In this document: positions 57,631 to 64,000 of the stretch, in pieces
How the letters are laid out: every line of letters begins with the position of its first letter
Numbering within the stretch: the first letter of the stretch is position 1
Source of the DNA: Xanthobacter sp. NM-25
Lineage (GTDB): Bacteria > Pseudomonadota > Alphaproteobacteria > Rhizobiales > Xanthobacteraceae
NCBI RefSeq assembly: GCF_022138605.1
Contig: NZ_JACBFS010000002.1
Location: 372,001 to 436,000, forward strand
Direction: 5' to 3'
Length of the DNA stretch: 64,000 bases
The notes under the pieces: generated by a model
What the model was told of the DNA's origin: nothing
The model's input: the letters and a program-made list of their open reading frames with translations, nothing else
Database searches by the model: none
Made by a program: the position numbers and the translations under genes

Positions 57631-58488
57631 ATGACCGAGACCCTCGTCGCGCTCGACGATCCGAACGAGCCGCGCCTCATCACCGAAACCGGAGTGGCCG
57701 CCCGCGTGGCCGCGATCGCCGACGGCGTGCTCGGCGGGCTGGGCTATCGGCTGGTGCGGGTGAAGGTGACGAACCGCGATGGCGGCACGGTCCAGATCAT
57801 GGCCGAACGCCCCGACGGCACCATGAGCATTGACGATTGCGAGGCGGCCTCCCGCGCCCTCTCGCCGGTGCTGGACGTGGAAGACCCCATCGCCAGCGCC
57901 TATCGCCTGGAAATGTCCTCCCCCGGCATCGACCGCCCGCTGGTGCGCCGCTCCGATTTCGTGCGCTGGGCCGGACACGAGGTGAAGGTGGAGATGGCCG
58001 CCGCCGTGGCCAGCCGCAAGCGCTTCCGTGGCCTGCTCATCGGCGTCGAGGGCGACAGCGCCGTGGTGCGCCGCGATGACGCCCGCGCCGACGAGGACGC
58101 AACCGTTCAGCTACCCATGGCCGACATTCACGACGCCAAGCTGGTGCTGACCGACGCCCTGATCACCGAGGCCCTGCGCGCCGCCAAGGCCGCCGGCCAG
58201 GAGCTGGACGACGACGAGGAAGCCTTCCTCGAAGGCGCCGACGGCGAAGCTGCGGACGACGCCGACGCGCCCGCCGAGAGCGCGTCTGGCCGCAAGACCG
58301 CAGCCAAATCGACCGCAGCCAAATCGACCTCTGGCAAGCCGGCGCCTGCGGGCAAGGCTGTGGCCAACAAGGCCGCTACCGGCAAGGTGGCGGGCAAGAA
58401 GGCCAAAGGCAAAAAGGCGGGGGCCAAGAAGTCCAACGCCAAGAAATCCAATTTTGAGAACACCGGCAGCGTGAAGGAGACGCACTGA
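57631..58488 (+). CDS. rimP: Ribosome maturation factor RimP with Lys/Ala tail
   Basis: A 285-residue RimP, required for 30S assembly. The conserved part is residues 14-200: ARVAAIADGVLGGLGYRLVRVKV, then MSIDDCEAASRALSPVLDVEDPI and LEMSSPGIDRPLVRRSDFVRWAG. An acidic stretch (DDDEEAFLEGADGEAADDADAP) is followed by about 70 residues rich in Lys, Ala, Ser and Gly (KTAAKSTAAKSTSGKPAPAG, KVAGKKAKGKKAGAKKSNAK), resembling bacterial histone-H1-like tails. E. coli RimP is 150 residues. The stop overlaps the nusA start by one base (TGATG). Confidence 0.95.
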   Translation: MTETLVALDDPNEPRLITETGVAARVAAIADGVLGGLGYRLVRVKVTNRDGGTVQIMAERPDGTMSIDDCEAASRALSPVLDVEDPIASAYRLEMSSPGIDRPLVRRSDFVRWAGHEVKVEMAAAVASRKRFRGLLIGVEGDSAVVRRDDARADEDATVQLPMADIHDAKLVLTDALITEALRAAKAAGQELDDDEEAFLEGADGEAADDADAPAESASGRKTAAKSTAAKSTSGKPAPAGKAVANKAATGKVAGKKAKGKKAGAKKSNAKKSNFENTGSVKETH

Positions 58489-60086
58489 TGGTGGCCGTCA
58501 GCGCAAACCGACTGGAGCTTCTGCAGATCGCCGACGCGGTCGCCCGTGAGAAGTCCATCGACCGCAGCATCGTCATTGCCGCCATGGAGGATGCCATCGC
58601 CAAGGCCGCGCGCTCGCGCTACGGCCAGGAGACGGACATCCACGCCGACATCAATCCGCGCACCGGCGAATTGCGCCTCGCCCGCCACCTGCTGGTGGTG
58701 GACCAGGTGGAGAACCCGGCCACCGAGATCACCCTGGATGGCGCCCGGCGCCACAATCCGGCGGCCCAGGTCGGCGACACCATCGCCGACACCCTGCCCC
58801 CATTCGATTTCGGCCGCATCGCCGCGCAGAGCGCCAAGCAGGTGATCGTGCAGAAGGTGCGCGAGGCCGAGCGTGACCGGCAGTATGACGAATACAAGGA
58901 CCGCATCGGCGAGGTGCTGAACGGCCTCGTCAAGCGCGTCGAATACGGCAACGTGGTGGTGGACCTCGGCCGCGGCGAAGGCATCCTGCGCCGTGACGAG
59001 CTGCTGCCGCGCGAGACCGTGAAGACCGGCGACCGCATCCGCGCCTATATCTATGATGTGCGCCGCGAGCCGCGCGGCCCGCAGATCTTCCTCTCCCGCA
59101 CCCATCCCCAGTTCATGGCGAAGCTGTTCGCCCAGGAAGTCCCGGAGATCTACGACGGCGTGGTGGAGATCAAGGCGGTGGCCCGCGATCCCGGTTCCCG
59201 CGCCAAGATCGCCGTCATCTCCCGCGATTCGTCGGTGGATCCGGTCGGCGCCTGCGTCGGCATGCGCGGCTCGCGCGTGCAGGCGGTGGTGAACGAGCTG
59301 CAGGGCGAGAAGATCGACATCATCCCCTGGAATCCGGACATCGCCACCTTCATCGTCAATGCCCTGGCCCCTGCGGAAGTGGTCAAGGTGGTGCTCGATG
59401 AGGAGCGCGAGCGCATCGAGGTGGTGGTGCCCGACGCCCAGCTGTCGCTGGCCATCGGCCGTCGCGGCCAGAACGTGCGGCTCGCCACCCAGCTCACCGG
59501 CTGGGACATCGACATCATGACCGAGCAGGAGGAGAGCGAGCGGCGGCAGAAGGAATTCGCCGAGCGCACCAAGATGTTCTCCGAGGCTCTGGACCTGGAC
59601 GAGATGATGGGCCAGCTGCTCACCTCCGAGGGCTTCACCTCGGTGGAGGAGATCGCCTATGTGCCGATCTCCGAGCTCGCCTCCATCGAGGGCTTCGACG
59701 AGGACACCGCCGCCGAGCTGCAGTCCCGCGCCCGCAAGCACCTCGCCGAGGTGGAGGAGGCGCTGGATGCCCGCCGCACGGAGCTGGGCGTCGAGGATGC
59801 CCTGAAGGATGTCCCCGGCATCACCTCCAAGATGCTGGTGGCGTTCGGCGAGAACGACATCAAGACCGTCGAGGACCTGGCCGGCTGCGCCACCGATGAC
59901 CTCATCGGCTGGAGCGAGCGCAAGGATGGCGAGACCATCCGCCATGCCGGTGCCCTGGACGGTTTCGAATTCACCCGCGAAGACGCCGAGCATCTCATCA
60001 TGCAGGCGCGCGTGGCGGCTGGCTGGATCAGCGCCGACGACCTCGCCCCCGCGGGCGAGGACGACGACGCCTCCGCCAACGCCTGA
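58488..60086 (+). CDS. nusA: Transcription termination/antitermination factor NusA
   Basis: A 532-residue NusA. N-terminal RNA-polymerase-binding domain at 1-130 (MEDAIAKAARSRYGQETDIHADIN), S1 domain about 135-200 (GLVKRVEYGNVVVDLGRGEGILR), two KH domains about 210-345 (DPVGACVGMRGSRVQAVVNELQGEKIDII; LAIGRRGQNVRLATQLTGWDIDI), and two C-terminal acidic helix-hairpin-helix repeats (SVEEIAYVPISELASIEGFDE; DIKTVEDLAGCATDDLIGW). The acidic repeats match E. coli-type NusA. It pairs with rimP upstream and ylxR downstream. Confidence 0.98.
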   Translation: MVAVSANRLELLQIADAVAREKSIDRSIVIAAMEDAIAKAARSRYGQETDIHADINPRTGELRLARHLLVVDQVENPATEITLDGARRHNPAAQVGDTIADTLPPFDFGRIAAQSAKQVIVQKVREAERDRQYDEYKDRIGEVLNGLVKRVEYGNVVVDLGRGEGILRRDELLPRETVKTGDRIRAYIYDVRREPRGPQIFLSRTHPQFMAKLFAQEVPEIYDGVVEIKAVARDPGSRAKIAVISRDSSVDPVGACVGMRGSRVQAVVNELQGEKIDIIPWNPDIATFIVNALAPAEVVKVVLDEERERIEVVVPDAQLSLAIGRRGQNVRLATQLTGWDIDIMTEQEESERRQKEFAERTKMFSEALDLDEMMGQLLTSEGFTSVEEIAYVPISELASIEGFDEDTAAELQSRARKHLAEVEEALDARRTELGVEDALKDVPGITSKMLVAFGENDIKTVEDLAGCATDDLIGWSERKDGETIRHAGALDGFEFTREDAEHLIMQARVAAGWISADDLAPAGEDDDASANA

Positions 60087-60105
60087 GATCAGGAGATGAC
60101 CCACG

Positions 60106-60909
60106 GTGCTTGCACAGCCTGTCGAGGACGAGACGGACGAGGGACCGCGCAGCGTGACTGCCGCGCGGGCGCCTTTGTCACGCCTGTGCCTCGCCACGCG
60201 GCAGGTCACCCCGGTCACCGACATGATCCGCTTCGTGGTGGGGCCGGACGGAACCATCGTTCCCGACCTCACCCGTAAGCTGCCCGGACGCGGGGCCTGG
60301 GTCTGCGCCACCCGTGGAGACCTCGAGACAGCGTTGAAGCGCAAGGCCTTCGGCCGCGCGTTCAAGGGCAAGGGCAAGGCCGGCCCCGAACTGGTCGCCC
60401 TCGTCGACACCCTGCTGGACAAGGACGCCCGCGCCAGCCTCTCCCTTGCCAACAAGGCGGGACAGGTGGTGACCGGCAACGCCAAAGTCGAATCCGCACT
60501 CTGCTCCGGGAGCGTCGCCGTGCTGCTGCACGCCGGCGACGCGCGCCCCGACGGCGTGCGAAAGCTCAACGCCCTGGCCCGCCAGATTGCCGCAACGTCC
60601 GACCATGAGGCGCGCCATGCGCCGATGGCGATCGTCGATTGCTTCCCCGGCATTGATTTGGACTTGGCGTTAGGGCGGTCAAATGTGGTACATGCGGCCC
60701 TGCTTGCGCATCCGACGACGGCGGGATTTCTCGCGCGCTGCCGCAGGCTCGAACGTTGGCGGACCGGATCGTCCGTCGATGGCGAGCGCGGGGCGGGTCC
60801 CGTGAGCAGTGCCCAGGCGGCTCTAAGTCCATCGGGAGAGGACCAGAACCGCACAGGTGAGGACAGCAGCCGCGCGCCCGGCCGGATGCAAGGAACGGAT
60901 AAGGTATGA
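60106..60909 (+). CDS. ylxR: YlxR/DUF448 RNA-binding protein
   Basis: A 267-residue protein with an N-terminal YlxR (DUF448) domain at about residues 18-95 (RLCLATRQVTPVTDMIRFVVGPDG, KLPGRGAWVCATR). An L7Ae-like domain follows (about 105-190; SLANKAGQVVTGNAKVESAL, VAVLLHAGDARPDGVRKL). The last 60 residues are Ser/Gly-rich linker. YlxR homologues bind RNA and modulate transcription or RNase P. It starts at GTG 60106, 19 bp after nusA, and overlaps infB by 4 bp (ATGA). Confidence 0.95.
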   Translation: MLAQPVEDETDEGPRSVTAARAPLSRLCLATRQVTPVTDMIRFVVGPDGTIVPDLTRKLPGRGAWVCATRGDLETALKRKAFGRAFKGKGKAGPELVALVDTLLDKDARASLSLANKAGQVVTGNAKVESALCSGSVAVLLHAGDARPDGVRKLNALARQIAATSDHEARHAPMAIVDCFPGIDLDLALGRSNVVHAALLAHPTTAGFLARCRRLERWRTGSSVDGERGAGPVSSAQAALSPSGEDQNRTGEDSSRAPGRMQGTDKV

Positions 60910-63900
60910 ACGATACGAAGACACCCGGCGACAAGACGCTCCACCCCGCCCCCGGCAGCAAGACGCTCACCCTGAAGCGCCCGGTGGAGCAGGGCACGGT
61001 GCGCCAGAGCTTCAGCCATGGCCGCTCCAAGGCGGTCGTGGTGGAGAAGGTGAAGCGCCGCGTCATTGCTCCCGGCGAGACGGGGCAGGCCGCCCCGGCT
61101 GCGCCCGCGCCGGCGGCGCCGGCCGCGCCACGTCCGGCTGCGCCCGCTCCCAGCGCGCCGGTGGCCCCCGTCGAAGCCAAGGCGCCCGCGGCGCCGGTGC
61201 CGGCGGCACCGCCCGCGCCCGAACCCGTCGCCAAGGCGCCCGAACCGGCCAAGGTGGACGTGAAGGCCGAGGTGAAGGTGGAAGCACCGGCGCCCGCGCC
61301 GACCGCGAAGCCGGCCGACGTGCCGGCTGACGTGCCGACTGACATGCCCGTCGAAAAACCGGTTGAAGCCCCTGCGGCCCCCGCTCCGGAAGCCAAGCCT
61401 GTGTCCTCTGCTCCCACCACGCCCGTTGCCCCTCCGGCGCAGGCGGCGGCACCTGCCGCCCCGCGTCCCGCGACGTCTTCGACTTCCTCCGGCAGCCGGG
61501 CCTCCAGCGGGCCGCAGAGCAGCTCCGGCTCCCGTTCCGGCAGCTCGGCCGGCCCCGCGCAGCGCTCCGGCCAGGCCGGCGCCCAGCGCCCCGCGGGCCC
61601 CGGCGCCAACCGCCAGGGTCAGCAGGGCCATGGTCAGGGCCAGCAGGGTCGCGGTGGCTCCGGCGAGCGCCGGCCCGGTGGTCCCGCCGGCCGCCCCGGC
61701 CAGCGCCAGGGTGGATCGGGCGTGGTGCTGCGCACCCTGACCGATGATGAACGCAATGCCCGCGCCAACGCCCTTGCCGACGCCCGCGTCCGCGCCGTCG
61801 AAGAGCAGCGCATGGCCGAGGAGCGCCGCGCCGCGGAGGAGGAAGCCCGCCGCCGCGCCGAGCGTGAGCGCGCCGAGCGCGCCGAGCGCGAGGCCGCCGA
61901 AGCGCGCAAGCGCGAAGAGGACGCCCGCCGCGCCCAGGAAGAGGAAAGCAAGCGCCGCGCCGAGCAGGAAGCGCGCAAGCGCTTCGGCGACGAGCAGGGC
62001 TCGACCGGCACCAGCCGGCCGGCCGGTGGCGCCGCGCGCCCCGCTGGCACCACCACGGCCCGTCCGCTCGCCCCCCGGCCCGCCGGCACCGCCGAGGCCG
62101 AGGAGGAGGAGCGCCGCGCCGCCCGTCGCGGCCCCGGCGCCCGTCCCGCCGCCCCGGTCAAGGTGCCCCGCGCCCCCGCCGGCCCGGAAAAGCAGCGCGG
62201 CCGCCTGACCGTCGTCACCGCTCTGTCGGGGGATGAGGAGCGCCAGCGTTCGGTGGCCTCGTTCCGCCGCCGCACCCAGCGCATGACCGGCAACCGCGCT
62301 CAGGAGAGCAAGGAAAAGATCGCCCGCGAGGTGATCCTGCCCGAGACCATCACCATCCAGGAACTCGCCAACCGCATGTCGGAGCGGGGCGTGGATGTGA
62401 TCCGCCTGCTGATGAAGCAGGGGCAGATGCTGAAGATCACCGACGTGATCGACGCCGACACCGCCGAGCTGATCGCCGAGGAGATGGGCCACACGGTGCG
62501 CCGCGTCTCGGAATCCGACGTGGAAGAGGGCCTGTTCGACACGCCCGACGCCGCCGAGGACCTGCTGCCGCGCCCGCCGGTGGTGACCATCATGGGTCAC
62601 GTCGACCACGGCAAGACCTCGCTGCTCGACGCGATCCGCAAAGCCAACGTGGTGTCCGGCGAGGCCGGCGGCATCACCCAGCACATCGGCGCCTATCAGG
62701 TGACGGCGCCGTCCGGCGGCAAGGTCACCTTCATCGACACCCCCGGCCACGCCGCCTTCACCGCCATGCGTGCCCGCGGCGCCAAGGTGACGGACATCGT
62801 GGTGCTGGTGGTGGCCGCCGATGACGGCGTGATGCCGCAGACGGTGGAAGCCATCCATCACGCCCGCGCCGCCGGTGTGCCGATCATCGTGGCCATCAAC
62901 AAGATCGACAAGCCCGGCGCCAAGCCGGAGCGGGTGCGCACCGAGCTGCTCCAGCACGAGGTGCAGGTGGAAAGCCTGGGCGGCGAGACGCTCGAGGTGG
63001 AGGTCTCCGCCAAGGAGCAGCTCAACCTCGACAAGCTGCTCGACGCCATCTCGCTGCAGTCGGAAATCCTCGATCTCAAGGCCAACCCCGACCGCGCCGC
63101 CGAAGGCACCGTGGTCGAGGCGAAGCTCGATCGCGGCCGCGGCCCGGTGGCCACCGTGCTGGTGCAGCGTGGCACCATGCATGTGGGCGACATCGTGGTG
63201 GCCGGCGCCGAATGGGGCCGCGTGCGCGCCCTCATCTCCGACCTCGGCAGCAACGTGAGCGAGGCCGGCCCGTCCATGCCGGTTGAGGTGCTCGGCTTCA
63301 ACGGCACCCCGGAGGCGGGCGACCGCCTGGCGGCGGTGGAGAACGAAGCCCGCGCCCGCGAAATCACCGATTATCGTCAGCGCCAGAAGCGCGAGAAGGC
63401 GGCGGCCCGGTCCACCGCCATCCGCGGCTCGCTGGAACAGATGATGAGCCAGGTGAAGTCGTCTGGCCGCAAGGAGTTCCCGCTCATCATCAAGGGCGAC
63501 GTGCAGGGCTCGGTGGAAGCCATCATCGGTGCCCTCGAGAAGGTGGGCAACGACGAGGTGCAGGCCCGCATCATCCATTCGGGTGCCGGCGGCATCAACG
63601 AGAGCGACGTGACCCTGGCGGAGACATCCGGCGCGGTGATCATCGCCTTCAACGTGCGCGCCAACAAGGAAGCTCGCGACGCCGCCGACCGGGCGGGCGT
63701 GGAGATCCGCTACTACAACATCATCTACGACCTCGTGGATGACGTGAAGCACGCCATGAGCGGCCTGCTCGCCCCCATCACCCGCGAGACCATGCTGGGC
63801 AACGCGGAGATCCGCCAGATCTTCGCCGTGTCCAAGGTCGGCAAGGTGGCGGGCTGCCTGGTCACCGACGGTGTGGTGGAGCGCGGTCAGCATGTCCGCC

Positions 63901-64000
63901 TCATCCGCGACAACGTGGTGATCCACGAGGGCAAGCTCTCCACCCTCAACCGCTTCAAGGATGCGGTGAACACGGTGCACGCCGGCCAGGAATGCGGCAT
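60906..64000 (+). CDS. infB: Translation initiation factor IF-2, 3' truncated by window
   Basis: The first 1031 codons of infB; about 25 more residues are expected beyond the window. An IF2-associated domain at the start (GDKTLHPAPGSKTLTLKRPVEQGTVRQSFSHGRSK) is followed by a long low-complexity Ala/Pro/Gly linker (about 60-280), a charged Arg/Glu coiled helix (about 290-365) and a second IF2_N domain (about 480-530). The GTPase domain shows GHVDHGKTSL from residue 564, DTPGHAAF and NKIDKPGA. Domains II-IV follow to the edge. IF-2 places initiator tRNA on the 30S subunit. Confidence 0.98.
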   Translation, partial: MNDTKTPGDKTLHPAPGSKTLTLKRPVEQGTVRQSFSHGRSKAVVVEKVKRRVIAPGETGQAAPAAPAPAAPAAPRPAAPAPSAPVAPVEAKAPAAPVPAAPPAPEPVAKAPEPAKVDVKAEVKVEAPAPAPTAKPADVPADVPTDMPVEKPVEAPAAPAPEAKPVSSAPTTPVAPPAQAAAPAAPRPATSSTSSGSRASSGPQSSSGSRSGSSAGPAQRSGQAGAQRPAGPGANRQGQQGHGQGQQGRGGSGERRPGGPAGRPGQRQGGSGVVLRTLTDDERNARANALADARVRAVEEQRMAEERRAAEEEARRRAERERAERAEREAAEARKREEDARRAQEEESKRRAEQEARKRFGDEQGSTGTSRPAGGAARPAGTTTARPLAPRPAGTAEAEEEERRAARRGPGARPAAPVKVPRAPAGPEKQRGRLTVVTALSGDEERQRSVASFRRRTQRMTGNRAQESKEKIAREVILPETITIQELANRMSERGVDVIRLLMKQGQMLKITDVIDADTAELIAEEMGHTVRRVSESDVEEGLFDTPDAAEDLLPRPPVVTIMGHVDHGKTSLLDAIRKANVVSGEAGGITQHIGAYQVTAPSGGKVTFIDTPGHAAFTAMRARGAKVTDIVVLVVAADDGVMPQTVEAIHHARAAGVPIIVAINKIDKPGAKPERVRTELLQHEVQVESLGGETLEVEVSAKEQLNLDKLLDAISLQSEILDLKANPDRAAEGTVVEAKLDRGRGPVATVLVQRGTMHVGDIVVAGAEWGRVRALISDLGSNVSEAGPSMPVEVLGFNGTPEAGDRLAAVENEARAREITDYRQRQKREKAAARSTAIRGSLEQMMSQVKSSGRKEFPLIIKGDVQGSVEAIIGALEKVGNDEVQARIIHSGAGGINESDVTLAETSGAVIIAFNVRANKEARDAADRAGVEIRYYNIIYDLVDDVKHAMSGLLAPITRETMLGNAEIRQIFAVSKVGKVAGCLVTDGVVERGQHVRLIRDNVVIHEGKLSTLNRFKDAVNTVHAGQECG

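Noticed and set aside
58128..63980. A reverse-strand open frame of 1950 codons opposite rimP-nusA-ylxR-infB.
   Set aside because: It is the antisense shadow of strongly conserved genes in GC-rich DNA. Its His/Gly/Arg/Ala-rich product has no family character.
1..64000. CRISPR arrays, insertion sequences, prophage or integrative element boundaries, tRNA or rRNA genes.
   Set aside because: I scanned gaps for regular repeats, transposase-like frames, terminal inverted repeats with duplications and tRNA-like cloverleaf arms and found none. A tool-based tRNA scan would be decisive.

Overview
The window looks like a single contiguous chromosomal segment of a high-GC alphaproteobacterium of the order Hyphomicrobiales (Rhizobiales). 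Xanthobacteraceae such as Xanthobacter, Azorhizobium or Starkeya are a reasonable guess, but no 16S or other decisive marker is present. Support comes from GapR, a RegB/RegA (ActS/ActR) redox pair, methylsuccinyl-CoA dehydrogenase of the ethylmalonyl-CoA pathway, intracellular PhaZ, the order ftsE-ftsX-ydcF-plsC, and the order obg-proB-proA-nadD-rsfS-rlmH. Codon use is uniform. I see no insertion sequence, phage, CRISPR array, tRNA or rRNA. About 60 protein genes are tightly packed, many with ATGA/GTGA start-stop overlaps.

Layout. 1-5.3 kb: a receiver-Fis response regulator, a large L,D-transpeptidase and a DUF882/MepK-like M15 peptidase (wall 3-3 cross-link chemistry). 5.5-8.3 kb: gapR, an EamA exporter, a DUF1036 protein and a TPR protein. 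8.4-15.1 kb: reverse-strand block obg-proB-proA-nadD-rsfS-rlmH plus rpmJ, with a ferritin-like DUF2202 gene upstream of obg. 15.4-21.1 kb: priA and pdeM, then reverse timA-mltA-smr. 21.4-27.0 kb: glk, a divergent lysR/eamA pair, a predicted outer-membrane protein, a Bax-inhibitor protein and a GNAT enzyme. 27.0-33.5 kb: argB, a polytopic membrane protein, an orphan phnM, a DUF2125 protein, chaC and an unknown protein. 33.6-37.6 kb: ftsE-ftsX-ydcF-plsC, divergent from hpt. 37.6-42.8 kb: ppc, a double-winged-helix protein, two small secreted proteins and a prolyl-tRNA editing protein. 43.0-47.5 kb: mcd, a FUSC protein, yihY and mmcB. 47.5-51.9 kb: regA/regB divergent from phaZ, then a DUF45 peptidase. 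52.0-57.3 kb: an AbrB permease and aminotransferase, RutE-like reductase, GlcG/HbpS, DUF4239 and a universal stress protein. 57.4 kb to the end: rimP-nusA-ylxR-infB, with infB cut by the window edge.

How the genes fit together. Much of the window is core cell biology: ribosome assembly and translation (obg, rsfS, rlmH, rpmJ, rimP, nusA, ylxR, infB), replication restart and repair (priA, pdeM, smr, mmcB), wall growth and division (L,D-transpeptidase, MepK-like, mltA, ftsEX, ydcF) and amino-acid/nucleotide synthesis (proBA, argB, nadD, hpt). The lifestyle signal is carbon and redox management: ppc, mcd, phaZ and regAB suggest an aerobe that stores polyhydroxybutyrate, grows on C1/C2 compounds and tunes metabolism to redox state.

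I did not find a clearly new multi-gene system. The most interesting leads are: the conserved pairing of an L,D-transpeptidase with a MepK-like enzyme; RegA-like half-sites in the regB-phaZ gap; a nested perfect inverted repeat between ftsE and hpt; a lysine/alanine-rich histone-H1-like tail on RimP; an orphan phnM; a pair of small secreted proteins; and a 17-bp repeat covering the starts of two genes that flank plsC.
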